Of a stretch of DNA of 64,000 nucleotides, positions 24,339 through 32,948 are shown piece by piece (the stretch's first letter is position 1; every line of letters starts with the position of its first letter). The position numbers and the translations under genes are program-made. The notes under the pieces were generated by a model. The model made no database searches. It had not been told where the DNA came from and saw only the letters and a list, made by a program, of their open reading frames with translations. This DNA comes from Lysobacter_F sp035645555 (GTDB lineage Bacteria > Pseudomonadota > Gammaproteobacteria > Xanthomonadales > Xanthomonadaceae), in the NCBI GenBank assembly GCA_035645555.1, contig DASQMI010000094.1, positions 1 through 64,000 of the forward strand, in the 5' to 3' direction.

Positions 24339-25442
24339 TCACCCGCTGCGGCGGCGGAACAGCCACATCGACACTGCCACCATCACCACCGTCGGCAGCG
24401 CATAGGCTATGCGGTAGTCGAACTTGTAGACGCCGGCGGCGCGGACCGACTGCATCTGCAGCATGCCGAAGCCGAGCGCGAACACGATGCCGATGAACAG
24501 CCGGCGGCCGAGGCCGCCGCTGCGCAGGGTGCCGAACGCGAACGGCACCGCCGCCAGCACCAGCGCCAGCGCGTTGAGTGGATAGAACCAGCGGCCCCAG
24601 TAGTGTTCCAGCATCTCGCCGGCGTCGAGCCCGTTGCGCTCGCGGTATTCGATGGCCTCGCGCAGCTTGCGCGCGGTCAGGTAGCGCGGCTTGTCGGTGC
24701 CGGCGGTCAGCGCCACCGCGTCCAGCCGCGACTGCCAGCTCTCCTCGCCGACGCGCTCCTGCCGCACGGACTTCTCTGCAAAGTGGGTGCGGGTTACCCC
24801 GCGCAGTCGCCAGCGTCCCTCGCGATGCTCGGCGACGTCGACCTTGGCCAGCGACTTCAACCGCCCGTCGGGATGGAACTCGAACAGCCGCACCTCGCGC
24901 AGCTCGAGCCAGCGCTCGCCGTCGGGGCCCTCGTGCTCCTGCCCGCCGTTGGCGTTGAGGATGACCTCGCCTTCGCGCGCCCACAAACCGGAATACTGCG
25001 CCACGATCATGTCGCGCGACTTCGCCGAGGCCTTCAGCGCGTCGCCGCGGCGTTGCGCCCACGGCGCCAGGGTCTCGCCGTTGACCACCATCGCGCCGAG
25101 CAGTGCCGACAGCGTCAGCGCGATGGTCAGGCTGATGCGCCGCCGCGACAGGCCGAGCGCGCGCAGCGCGGTCAGCTCCGATGAAGCGGCCAGCTGCCCC
25201 AGCGCCATCAGCGAGCCGATGACGGCCGCGCTGGGGAACAGCTGGTACATGCGGAACGGCACCGTGTGCGCCATGTAGGCGACCGCGAGCGTGAAACCGT
25301 AGCGGCCCTTGCCGAAGTCTTCGACCTCGCCGACCAGATTGATCATTACGTCGAGACCGAGCAGCACCGCCCAGGTCAGCAGTACGGTGCCGACCACGCT
25401 GCGCGCGACATAGACGTCGTGGATGCGCGGCAACAGCCTCAT
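24339..25442 (-). CDS. lptG: LPS export permease LptG
   Basis: 367 residues. Six membrane helices frame a large periplasmic jellyroll (about residues 105-265), the LptF/LptG family layout. Family signatures include TVPFRMYQLFPSAAVIGSLMALG and SSELTALRALGLS in the first half, and WGRWFYPLNALALVLAAVPFAFG in the second. With LptF and ATPase LptB it extracts LPS from the inner membrane. Its ATG overlaps the lptF stop by four bases, so the pair is translationally coupled. Confidence 0.95.
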   Translation of the reverse strand: MRLLPRIHDVYVARSVVGTVLLTWAVLLGLDVMINLVGEVEDFGKGRYGFTLAVAYMAHTVPFRMYQLFPSAAVIGSLMALGQLAASSELTALRALGLSRRRISLTIALTLSALLGAMVVNGETLAPWAQRRGDALKASAKSRDMIVAQYSGLWAREGEVILNANGGQEHEGPDGERWLELREVRLFEFHPDGRLKSLAKVDVAEHREGRWRLRGVTRTHFAEKSVRQERVGEESWQSRLDAVALTAGTDKPRYLTARKLREAIEYRERNGLDAGEMLEHYWGRWFYPLNALALVLAAVPFAFGTLRSGGLGRRLFIGIVFALGFGMLQMQSVRAAGVYKFDYRIAYALPTVVMVAVSMWLFRRRSG

Positions 25443-26533
25443 CGCCCGAGCACCCTCAGCGGCCGCGGCCGGCCGATGCGGCCGTCGCGGAAGTACAGCC
25501 ACAGCGCGGCCGCCAGCAGCGGCAGCAGCAGCCACCACAGGCCGAGCGCGGCCGCGACCTTGCCGCGCTCGAGCCATTCCGTGCCCATCGACATCAGGTT
25601 CATGCCGAACAGGTAGGCCAGGAAGCCCATCAGCACGCGGCCGTAGCGGCCCTCACGCGGCGAGCTGCGCGCCAGCGGCACCGCCATCAGCGCGAACGCC
25701 AGCGCCAGCAGCGGCGGTGCGAGGCGCCGGTGCAGCTGGGCCTGCGCCTCCGGACGTGCATCGCCGACCAGCCGCGGGGTGGCGAGGATCTCCGGATCGT
25801 TGGGGTCGTACTTGGTTTCGTTGGCGGGCATCCGTGCCTCGTTGCTGGCGTAGCGCATCAGCCGCCAGTCGAGCCGGTCGCCGTCGCGCGGGCCCTCGAC
25901 CTGGAAGCCGTCGTATAAGGTGATGTAGCGCTCGCCATCGGCGTCCATCTTCAGTGCGCCGTCGTTGGACGTGGTGACGTCGATGCGGTCGTCACGATGA
26001 CGGTAGAGGAACACCCGGTCGAACCGGCTGCCGTCCGGAGACATTGCCCCGACGTAGACCACGCCGCCGCCGGAGAGTTCGGTGAAGCTGCCCGGCTCGA
26101 GGCCGGCCACCACCATGTTGCGATTGGCCTCATGCACCATCCGCTGCGAAGTGCGCTCCGCCCACGGCCCCAGCCACAGCGAGCAGGCGCCAATCAGCGC
26201 CACCATCGGCAGCACCAGCATCAGCAGCGGGCGCAGCAGGCGCCGGGGCCCGACGCCGATCGAGGCGAGCACCGGCATCTCGGCATCCCGGTACAGCCGC
26301 CCCACCGCGAGCATCAGTCCGAGCATCAGCCCGAGCGGCAGGATCAGCGGCAACCAGTTCAGCAGCACCAGGCCGAGCTGGGCGAGCAGCATCCCCGCAG
26401 GCACCGTGCCGCGGGCGATGTCGCGCAGCACGTCGGCGAACACGCCGCCGAGGGACACCATCAGCAGCACCACCACCGTGCCGAACGTGGCCTGGGCGAA
26501 TTCGCTCAGCAGGTAGCGGTCAAGACGGGGCAT
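25439..26533 (-). CDS. lptF: LPS export permease LptF
   Basis: 364 residues with the same six-helix plus periplasmic jellyroll build as LptG. Motifs are LDRYLLSEFAQATFGTVVVLL at the N-terminus, RDAEMPVLASIGVGPRRLLRP after helix 3, and HRRLAPPLLALAFALMAVPLA near the C-terminus. I use ATG 26533; an in-frame GTG six bases upstream is possible. It is divergent from pepA with 200 bases between the two starts, the arrangement seen in E. coli. Confidence 0.95.
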   Translation of the reverse strand: MPRLDRYLLSEFAQATFGTVVVLLMVSLGGVFADVLRDIARGTVPAGMLLAQLGLVLLNWLPLILPLGLMLGLMLAVGRLYRDAEMPVLASIGVGPRRLLRPLLMLVLPMVALIGACSLWLGPWAERTSQRMVHEANRNMVVAGLEPGSFTELSGGGVVYVGAMSPDGSRFDRVFLYRHRDDRIDVTTSNDGALKMDADGERYITLYDGFQVEGPRDGDRLDWRLMRYASNEARMPANETKYDPNDPEILATPRLVGDARPEAQAQLHRRLAPPLLALAFALMAVPLARSSPREGRYGRVLMGFLAYLFGMNLMSMGTEWLERGKVAAALGLWWLLLPLLAAALWLYFRDGRIGRPRPLRVLGR

Positions 26534-26733
26534 CGGCACTCGGCTTCGGCATCGCGGGGGCTTGATTTACACTCGTGGGCCTGTCGCACGGGCGACCGCC
26601 GCCCGACGGCCGCCGCCGCCGGCCTGCCGGCCGCAAAGCGCGGAATTGTACGAGATGCCGCCGCGCCCCGCGGTTGCGGCCTCCGCGCCGCACGCCGCGG
26701 GCGACCGCCCCACACCCGCCTGGAATCTGTTGG

Positions 26734-28209
26734 ATGAGCCTCGAATTCGAACTGAACCGCGACGCCCCCGCCACCGCGCGCACCGACTGCGTGATCGTCG
26801 GTGCGTTCGCCGACAAGTCGCTGACGCCGGCGGCGCAGGCGCTCGACGAGGCCAGCGGCGGCCGCCTGCGCGCCCTGCTGGAGCGCGGCGACGTCAGCGG
26901 CAAGACCGGCAAGAGCGCGCTGCTGCACGACCTGTCCGGCGTTACCGCGCCGCGCGTGCTGGTGATCGGGCTGGGCGAGCGCGACAAGTTCGCGGTGCCG
27001 CAGTACCTGAAGGCCATCGGCGATGCCGCGCGCGCGCTCAAGACCGGGCCGGTCGCGCACGCGCTGTTCACCCTGAGCGAGCTCGACGTGCCCGGCCGCG
27101 ATCGCGCCTGGGCGATTCGCCAGGCCGCGATTGCCGCCGACCACGCCTGCTACCGCTACACCGCCACGCTCGGCAAGAAGAAGGACGAGCCGGGGCTGCG
27201 TACGCTGGCAATCGCCGGCGAGGACGCCGCCGCGTTGGCGCAGGGCCAGGCGATCGCGGCCGGCGTGCAGTTCGCGCGCGAGCTCGGCAACCTGCCGCCG
27301 AACATCTGCAACCCGACCTATCTCGCCGAGCAGGCGCAGGAGTTCGCCGCGCGCTTCGAGACCACCTCGTGCGAAGTGCTCGACCGCGAGCAGATGGAGG
27401 CGCTCGGCATGGGCTCGCTGCTCGCCGTCGCGCGCGGCTCGGCCAATCCGCCGAAGCTCATCGTGCTGAAGTACGACGGCGGCGGCGACGCCAAGCCCTA
27501 CGTGCTGGTCGGCAAGGGCATCACGTTCGACACCGGCGGCATCAACCTCAAGGTGCAGGGCGGCGTCGAGGAAATGAAGTACGACATGTGCGGCGCCGCG
27601 ACCGTGATGGGCGCATTCGTCGCCGCGGTCGGGATGAAGCTGCCGGTCAACCTGGTGGTGGTGGTGCCGGCGGTGGAGAACATGCCCGACGGCAACAGCT
27701 ACCGCCCGTCCGACGTCATCACCTCGATGTCCGGCAAGACCATCGAGGTCGGCAACACCGACGCCGAAGGCCGCCTGATCCTGTGCGACGCGCTGACCTA
27801 CGCCCAGCGATTCGAGCCGGCCGCGATGCTCGACGTCGCCACCCTCACCGGCGCCTGCGTGATTGCGCTCGGCAAGTTCGCCACCGGCCTGATGAGCAAG
27901 CACGACGACCTCGCCGACGAGCTGCTTGCCGCCGGAGAGGCGACCTTCGACCGCGCCTGGCGCCTGCCGTTGTGGGACGAATACCAGACGCTGCTCGAAT
28001 CCAGCTTCGCCGATGTCTACAACATCGGCGGCCGCTGGGCCGGCGCGATCACCGCCGGCTGCTTCCTCGCCCGCTTCACCGAAGGCCAGCGCTGGGCGCA
28101 TCTGGACATCGCCGGCGTGGCGAACGAGGAAGGCAAGCGCGGCATGGCCACCGGTCGTCCGGTCGGCCTGCTTGCGCAGTGGCTGATGGACCGCGCGGCG
28201 CGCGCCTGA
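26734..28209 (+). CDS. pepA: Leucyl aminopeptidase PepA
   Basis: 491 residues, M17 family. The two-metal site is intact: Lys261 and Asp266 (GKGITFDTGG), the downstream MKYDMCGAA region, and Asp343, Glu345 and Arg347 in the hallmark NTDAEGRL. It removes N-terminal residues from peptides in the cytosol. PepA proteins of the E. coli type also bind DNA as XerCD accessory factors, but whether this one does is unknown. The frame is open about 160 bases further upstream, but the ATG at 26734 gives the usual short N-terminus. It is followed six bases later by holC. Confidence 0.96.
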   Translation: MSLEFELNRDAPATARTDCVIVGAFADKSLTPAAQALDEASGGRLRALLERGDVSGKTGKSALLHDLSGVTAPRVLVIGLGERDKFAVPQYLKAIGDAARALKTGPVAHALFTLSELDVPGRDRAWAIRQAAIAADHACYRYTATLGKKKDEPGLRTLAIAGEDAAALAQGQAIAAGVQFARELGNLPPNICNPTYLAEQAQEFAARFETTSCEVLDREQMEALGMGSLLAVARGSANPPKLIVLKYDGGGDAKPYVLVGKGITFDTGGINLKVQGGVEEMKYDMCGAATVMGAFVAAVGMKLPVNLVVVVPAVENMPDGNSYRPSDVITSMSGKTIEVGNTDAEGRLILCDALTYAQRFEPAAMLDVATLTGACVIALGKFATGLMSKHDDLADELLAAGEATFDRAWRLPLWDEYQTLLESSFADVYNIGGRWAGAITAGCFLARFTEGQRWAHLDIAGVANEEGKRGMATGRPVGLLAQWLMDRAARA

Positions 28210-28214
28210 CCGGC

Positions 28215-28637
28215 ATGCCGCGCGCCGACTTCTACCTGATCCAGTCGCCGCGCTTCCGCGAGGAACCGCTGCGGCTGGTCTGCGAACTGGCGCGCAAGGC
28301 CTGCGATGCCAACCTGTGGACGCTGGTGCTGGTCCGCGACGCGGAGCAGGCGGAGGCGCTGGACGAGCTGCTGTGGGCGTTCGACGAGGACGCCTACGTG
28401 CCGCACCAGATCGCCGGCGACGAGGAGGACGATCTCACACCGGTGCTGATCGCGCCGCCGGAGATCGACGCCCCGCTCCGCCCGCTGGTGATCAACCTGC
28501 GCGACGCCGCCGTCGAGGGCAGCTTCGAGCGCGTGCTGGAAGTGGTGCCTGCCGACGCCGAGGCGCGCGGCCCGCTGCGCGAGCGCTGGAAGCAGTACCA
28601 GGCGCGCGGGTTCGAATTGAACAAGCACGACATGTGA
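28215..28637 (+). CDS. holC: DNA polymerase III chi subunit HolC
   Basis: 140 residues. The N-terminal ADFYLIQSP and the CELARKACDANLWTLVLV segment, then LLWAFDEDAYVPHQIAGD, are the chi signature: chi docks on single-strand-binding protein and, through psi, on the clamp loader. The pepA-holC-valS order is the classical gammaproteobacterial arrangement. A holD-like gene lies about 4 kb downstream. Confidence 0.92.
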   Translation: MPRADFYLIQSPRFREEPLRLVCELARKACDANLWTLVLVRDAEQAEALDELLWAFDEDAYVPHQIAGDEEDDLTPVLIAPPEIDAPLRPLVINLRDAAVEGSFERVLEVVPADAEARGPLRERWKQYQARGFELNKHDM

Positions 28638-28642
28638 GAGGT

Positions 28643-28752
28643 CGGGATTCGGGATTGGCGATTCGAGATTCGTAGAAGCAGAGGTACCGCTTCAGAGCAT
28701 CGAATCCCTCCCTCGTATCCCGCCCAATCCCGAATCCCCAATCTCCAATCCC
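28643..28752. repeat. Inverted GGGATT-type repeat between holC and valS
   Basis: The 122-base gap between holC and valS is made of degenerate copies of GGGATTCGGGATTGG on the left (about 28643-28672) and their reverse complement CCCAATCCCGAATCC on the right (about 28723-28752), around a less regular centre. Such GGGATTGGGGATT hairpins recur between genes in Xanthomonadaceae (from memory). It may act as an attenuator or mRNA-stabilising hairpin between holC and valS. Confidence 0.75.
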
Positions 28753-28759
28753 AGCCGTC

Positions 28760-31537
28760 ATGTCCCTCGCCCCCACCTACGATCCGAAGAGCTTCGAGAC
28801 CCGCATCTACCGGCAGTGGGAGAGCAGCGGCGTATTCAAGCCGCGCGGCGAGGGCCAGCCCTACGTCATCCTGCTGCCGCCGCCCAACGTCACCGGCACG
28901 CTGCACATGGGCCACGCGTTCCAGCACACGCTGCAGGACGCGCTGATCCGTTACTACCGCATGCGCGGTTTCGATGCGCTGTGGCAGATGGGTACCGACC
29001 ACGCCGGCATCGCCACCGAAATGGTGGTCAGCCGCAACCTCGCGCTGGAAGGCAAGGGCGAGACGCGCGATTCGCTCGGTCGCGAAGCGTTCGTGCAGAA
29101 GGTCTGGGAGTGGAAGCAGCAGTCGGGCGACACCATCGAGCGCCAGATGCGCCGGCTCGGCACCTCGGGCGACTGGTCGCGCAGCGCGTTCACCATGGAC
29201 CCGATGGCGTCCGAGGCGGTGCTGGAAGCGTTCGTGCGCCTGTACGACGACGGCCTGATCTACCGCGGCCAGCGCCTGGTCAACTGGGACCCTGTGCTGA
29301 AGACGGCGATCTCCGACCTGGAGGTGGTCAACGCCGAGGAGGACGGCCACCTGTGGTCGATCGCCTATCCGCTGACCGACGGCAGCGGACAACTGGTGGT
29401 CGCTACCACGCGCCCGGAGACCATGCTCGGCGACGTTGCGGTGATGGTGCACCCCGACGACGAGCGCTACGCGCACCTGGTCGGCAAGACCGTGCGCCTG
29501 CCGCTGTGCGAGCGCGAGATCCCGGTCATCGCCGATGCCTACGTCGACCGCGAGTTCGGCACCGGCGTGGTCAAGGTGACGCCGGCGCATGACTTCAACG
29601 ACTACGCGGTCGGCCAGCGCCACAAGCTGCCGCTGATCAACATCTTTACCGACGAGGCCCGCGTCAACGGCAACGCGCCGGCGAAGTACCAAGGGCTCGA
29701 CCGCTTCGAAGCGCGCAAGGCGGTGCTGGCCGATCTCGAAGCCGCCGGCCTGCTGGTCGAGACCAAGCCGCACAAGCTGCAGGTGCCGCGAGGCGACCGC
29801 ACCAACCAGGTGATCGAGCCGTTCCTCACCGACCAGTGGTTCGTGCGCATGGACCGCTTCGGCAAGCGCGGCCTCGAACTGGTCGAACAGGGCCACGTGC
29901 GCTTCGTGCCGCCGAGCTGGATAAACACCTACCGGCACTGGATGGAGAACATCCAGGACTGGTGCATCAGCCGTCAGCTGTGGTGGGGCCACCGCATCCC
30001 GGCGTGGTACGACGAAGCCGGCAACGTCTACGTCGGCCGCGACGAGGCCGAGGTGCGCGCCAAGCATGGTCTGGGCGCCGAGGTTGCGTTGCGCCAGGAC
30101 CACGACGTGCTGGAGACGTGGTTCTCATCGGCGCTGTGGCCGTTCTCGACCATGGGCTGGCCGGACGAGCGCGCGATGCGCGAGCGCGGTTTCGAGCGCT
30201 ACGTGCCGTCTGCGGTGCTGGTGACCGGCTTCGACATCATCTTCTTCTGGGTCGCCCGGATGATCATGATGACCGACCACTTCATCGGCCAGGTGCCGTT
30301 CCGCGACGCCTACATCACCGGCCTCGTCCGCGACAAGGACGGGCAGAAGATGTCGAAGTCGAAGGGGAACATCCTCGACCCGCTCGACATCATCGACGGC
30401 ATCGCCGCCGACGAGCTGGTGCGCAAGCGCACCACCGGGCTGATGAAGCCGCAGGACGCGCCCAAGATCGAGAAGGCCACGCGCAAGGAGTTCCCTAACG
30501 GCATCGCCGCGCACGGCGCGGATGCGTTGCGTTTCACCATGGCCGCGCTCGCCGGTCCCGGCCGCGACATCAAGTTCGACCTCGGCCGCGCCGAGGGCTA
30601 CAAGAACTTCTGCAACAAGCTGTGGAACGCCACCCGCTTCGTGCTGATGAACACGGACGGGTTCTGCGCGAGCGGCGTGCCTGAACCGACCACCGACGCC
30701 GAGCGCTGGATCCTCGCGCAGCTTGCGCGCGTGTCTGAGGAGGCGGCACAGCATTTCGCCGACTACCGCTTCGACCTGCTCGCGCAGGCGCTGTACGAGT
30801 TCGCCTGGAACCAGTTCTGCGACTGGTTCGTCGAGCTCGCCAAGCCCGCCTTGCAGGGCGACGACGCGGCCGCCGCGGCCAGCACGCGCCACACCCTGCT
30901 GTACGTGCTGGAGCGGCTGCTGTGCCTGCTGCATCCGCTGATCCCGTTCGTCACCGAGGAGCTGTGGCAGGCGGTGGCCCCGCGCCTTGCGCTCGGCGAA
31001 TCCTCGATCATGCTGCGTCCCTACCCGGCCGCGGACGACGTGCCGGCAGCCGGCTATGCGCAGGCCGAAGCCGACGTCGAATGGCTGAAGGCGATGGTGA
31101 CCGCGCTGCGGCGCATCCGCAGCGAGCTCAACGTGCCGCCGGCGAAAACCGTCGCGCTGCTGCTCGCCGACGGCGACGGCGCCGACCGCGCGCGGGTGGA
31201 GCGCTTCGGCGCGTCGCTGCGCTTCCTGGTGCGGCTGGACGGCATCGAGTGGCTGGCGGGCGCGGACGCGGCACCCGCCGCCGCGGCCGCGGTGGTGGGC
31301 GAGCTCAAGCTGTTCGTGCCGCTGGAGGGCCTGGTCGATCTCGATGCAGAGCGCGCTCGGCTGGACAAGGAGCTCAAGCGCGTCGAGGCCGAGATCGCCA
31401 AGTGCCGCAACAAACTCGCGAGCGAAACGTTCGTGCAGAACGCGCCGGAAGCGGTGGTCGAGCAGGAGCGCCGGCGCCTCGCGGACTGGAGCGCGCAGCA
31501 CGCCGCGCTGGCGACGCAGCGCGAACGTCTGGGATGA
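28760..31537 (+). CDS. valS: Valine--tRNA ligase
   Basis: 925 residues, class I synthetase. The HIGH motif is in PNVTGTLHMGHAF (about residues 40-52) and the KMSKS loop at residues 530-534 (DGQKMSKSKGN). Between them lie the editing domain (TTRPETMLGDVAV) and DQWFVRM. The C-terminal coiled-coil arm that binds tRNA is present (LDKELKRVEAEIAKCRNKL). It charges tRNA-Val. The start at 28760 fits the family's MSLAPTYDPKSFE-type N-terminus. Confidence 0.97.
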   Translation: MSLAPTYDPKSFETRIYRQWESSGVFKPRGEGQPYVILLPPPNVTGTLHMGHAFQHTLQDALIRYYRMRGFDALWQMGTDHAGIATEMVVSRNLALEGKGETRDSLGREAFVQKVWEWKQQSGDTIERQMRRLGTSGDWSRSAFTMDPMASEAVLEAFVRLYDDGLIYRGQRLVNWDPVLKTAISDLEVVNAEEDGHLWSIAYPLTDGSGQLVVATTRPETMLGDVAVMVHPDDERYAHLVGKTVRLPLCEREIPVIADAYVDREFGTGVVKVTPAHDFNDYAVGQRHKLPLINIFTDEARVNGNAPAKYQGLDRFEARKAVLADLEAAGLLVETKPHKLQVPRGDRTNQVIEPFLTDQWFVRMDRFGKRGLELVEQGHVRFVPPSWINTYRHWMENIQDWCISRQLWWGHRIPAWYDEAGNVYVGRDEAEVRAKHGLGAEVALRQDHDVLETWFSSALWPFSTMGWPDERAMRERGFERYVPSAVLVTGFDIIFFWVARMIMMTDHFIGQVPFRDAYITGLVRDKDGQKMSKSKGNILDPLDIIDGIAADELVRKRTTGLMKPQDAPKIEKATRKEFPNGIAAHGADALRFTMAALAGPGRDIKFDLGRAEGYKNFCNKLWNATRFVLMNTDGFCASGVPEPTTDAERWILAQLARVSEEAAQHFADYRFDLLAQALYEFAWNQFCDWFVELAKPALQGDDAAAAASTRHTLLYVLERLLCLLHPLIPFVTEELWQAVAPRLALGESSIMLRPYPAADDVPAAGYAQAEADVEWLKAMVTALRRIRSELNVPPAKTVALLLADGDGADRARVERFGASLRFLVRLDGIEWLAGADAAPAAAAAVVGELKLFVPLEGLVDLDAERARLDKELKRVEAEIAKCRNKLASETFVQNAPEAVVEQERRRLADWSAQHAALATQRERLG

Positions 31538-31614
31538 ACCTTCCCGCGTCGTTCCCGGCGACATTCGGCTCCTGTATTTGCTGAGATCGGCATACATCCC
31601 GCTTTGGGGAACTC

Positions 31615-31620
31615 GAGAGG
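31615..31620 (+). promoter_or_regulatory. Ribosome binding site of the GFA-family gene
   Basis: GAGAGG lies four bases before the GTG at 31625. It is the reason for choosing that start over the upstream TTG at 31604. Confidence 0.55.
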
Positions 31621-31624
31621 CATC

Positions 31625-32035
31625 GTGAAGTCTGGCTCGTGTATGTGCGGCGCGATCTCGTTCGAAGTGTCCGGTGAGCTCAAGCGTCCGGATGCGTGTC
31701 ACTGTTCGCAGTGCCGCAAGTTTTCCGGTCACTACTTTGTCTCGACTGATGTGCCGCGCGATGCCGTCCGGATAACAGGTGGCGAGAACATCACGTGGTT
31801 CCCGTCGTCTGAGCGTGTCCGTCGCGGTTTCTGCTCCATTTGCGGCTGCTCCCTGTTCTTCGATCCACCTGCGAAAGACTGGATCGGTGTGGCCATGGGC
31901 GCGTTTGACGGCCCAAGCGAGACGTCTATCGAACTGCACGTCTTTGCCGCTGAGAAAGGCGATTACTACGAGATTGTCGATGGGCTGCCGCAGTACGAGC
32001 AGCTGCCGTTGCCGGCAGCTGGAGAACCACAGTAG
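31625..32035 (+). CDS. GFA (CENP-V/GFA) family zinc protein
   Basis: 136 residues from GTG 31625. The zinc-binding cysteines of the GFA fold are all visible: CMCGAISF, CHCSQCRKFSG and CSICGCSLF. Family members were first described as glutathione-dependent formaldehyde-activating enzymes, but most have no proven reaction. Codon use is clearly less GC-rich at third positions than its neighbours (for example TTTGACGGCCCAAGC, GATTACTACGAGATT), suggesting recent arrival. It stands alone between valS and the convergent rimI, with attC-like DNA directly behind it. GFA genes are common integron cassettes, which supports acquisition as a cassette (inference). Confidence 0.85.
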   Translation: MKSGSCMCGAISFEVSGELKRPDACHCSQCRKFSGHYFVSTDVPRDAVRITGGENITWFPSSERVRRGFCSICGCSLFFDPPAKDWIGVAMGAFDGPSETSIELHVFAAEKGDYYEIVDGLPQYEQLPLPAAGEPQ

Positions 32036-32097
32036 GTCGCCCAAGCCGACGCCGCTTCGCGGCAACTGAGCTGTTGCGGCGAGGCCCGCTCTTAGGC
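32036..32097 (+). other. attC-like (integron recombination site) remnant
   Basis: The 56 bases between the GFA stop and rimI, plus a few into rimI, resemble an integron attC site: an inner arm AAGCCGACGCCGCTTCGCGGC, nearly the classical aadA-type arm, a small hairpin GCCGCttcGCGGC, a second pairing GCAAC...GTTGC, and an end CTCTTAGGC close to the consensus GTTAGGC. The outer core sites do not match the consensus exactly (GCCCAAG for RYYYAAC), so it would be a decayed or atypical site. This is pattern recognition, not a covariance-model result. Confidence 0.35.
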
Positions 32098-32589
32098 GGT
32101 GTCGGCGGGCAGCAGCTCCATCGCCATCACGATCGCGTCCTCGCGGCCGCTGAAGGCCGGGTAGTAGCGCGGGCGGCGGCCGATCTCGTTGAAGCCTTCG
32201 CTGTGGTACAGCGCGATCGCCGCCGGGTTCGACGGGCGCACCTCGAGGAACACTCGCTCGGCGCCGCGGCTGCGCGCGATCTGCAGCAGCGCGCGCAGCA
32301 GCCGGCGACCGTATCCCTGCCCCTGCCATTCCGGCGCGATGCAGATGTTGAGCACATGCGCCTCGCCGGCCGCGAGGCTCATCAGGAAATAACCGACCAG
32401 CGCGTCCTCGCGCAGCAGGACCCACGCCGGATAGTCGGCGCGCAGGCAGTCGCGGAAGATGCCCATCGACCACGGGAACGCGTAGGCGAGGGTTTCGATC
32501 GCATGCACGCGCTCCAGGTCGTCCTCGCGCATTGGCCGCAGCGCGGTGCCGACGAGCGGATCCGGCGCGGGACGCAGGTGCGCGTTCAT
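32092..32589 (-). CDS. rimI: Ribosomal protein S18 alanine N-acetyltransferase RimI
   Basis: 165 residues, GNAT fold. RimI features include the N-terminal REDDLERVHAIETLAYAFPWS segment, the acetyl-CoA loop QGQGYGRRLLRALL, then RVFLEVRPSNPAAIALYHSEGF and IGRRPRYYP, which includes the conserved Tyr-Tyr. RimI acetylates the N-terminal alanine of ribosomal protein S18. The start at 32589 overlaps the stop of the upstream holD-like gene by four bases, reproducing the holD-rimI order of E. coli. Confidence 0.9.
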   Translation of the reverse strand: MNAHLRPAPDPLVGTALRPMREDDLERVHAIETLAYAFPWSMGIFRDCLRADYPAWVLLREDALVGYFLMSLAAGEAHVLNICIAPEWQGQGYGRRLLRALLQIARSRGAERVFLEVRPSNPAAIALYHSEGFNEIGRRPRYYPAFSGREDAIVMAMELLPADTA

Positions 32590-32948
32590 CCGCGCGTCCC
32601 CCGCCTCAGCGCGCGCAGGTAGGGCCACAGCGCGCGCTTGGCGGCGGCATCGCCGCGCAGGCGTTCCGGATCGACGCGCGCGGCCAGCTCCGGATCGAGC
32701 CCGTCCTCCGGCCGCAAGTTGGCGGCGCGCAGCACCGCGCGCAGCAGGCGGTCGGCGGATGCGCCTACGCGTACGGCGGGCCGCGGCGGAGCGTCGGTCG
32801 CGAACAGCGCGGCCGCCTCGGCGCGGGCGGCCTGCGATGCGGTCGCCGGCGCGGGCGCACTGCGGTCATCGCCATCGGCGCGTACCCACCAGGTCAGCCC
32901 CATCGCCTGCAGCCATTCGCGCTGCTCGCGGTCCCACAGCGCGCTCAT
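32586..32948 (-). CDS. HolD-like protein (DNA polymerase III psi candidate)
   Basis: 120 residues, not strongly conserved. The N-terminus WLQAMGLTWWVR resembles the clamp-loader-binding start of E. coli psi (WQLQQLGITQWSLR), and the C-terminal AAAKRALWPYLRALR resembles psi's ARAALWQQI. The middle is Ala/Pro-rich with no clear motif. It sits immediately before rimI, as holD does in E. coli, with four-base overlaps on both sides (pssA stop/start and rimI start). I infer psi from position and these two short matches. An unrelated small protein remains possible. Confidence 0.5.
   Translation of the reverse strand: MSALWDREQREWLQAMGLTWWVRADGDDRSAPAPATASQAARAEAAALFATDAPPRPAVRVGASADRLLRAVLRAANLRPEDGLDPELAARVDPERLRGDAAAKRALWPYLRALRRGTRG

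Noticed and set aside
24125..24340. Possible CRISPR or tRNA in the xerD-lptG gap
   Set aside because: The hairpins are unequal and not regularly spaced, and there is no cloverleaf or conserved T-loop.
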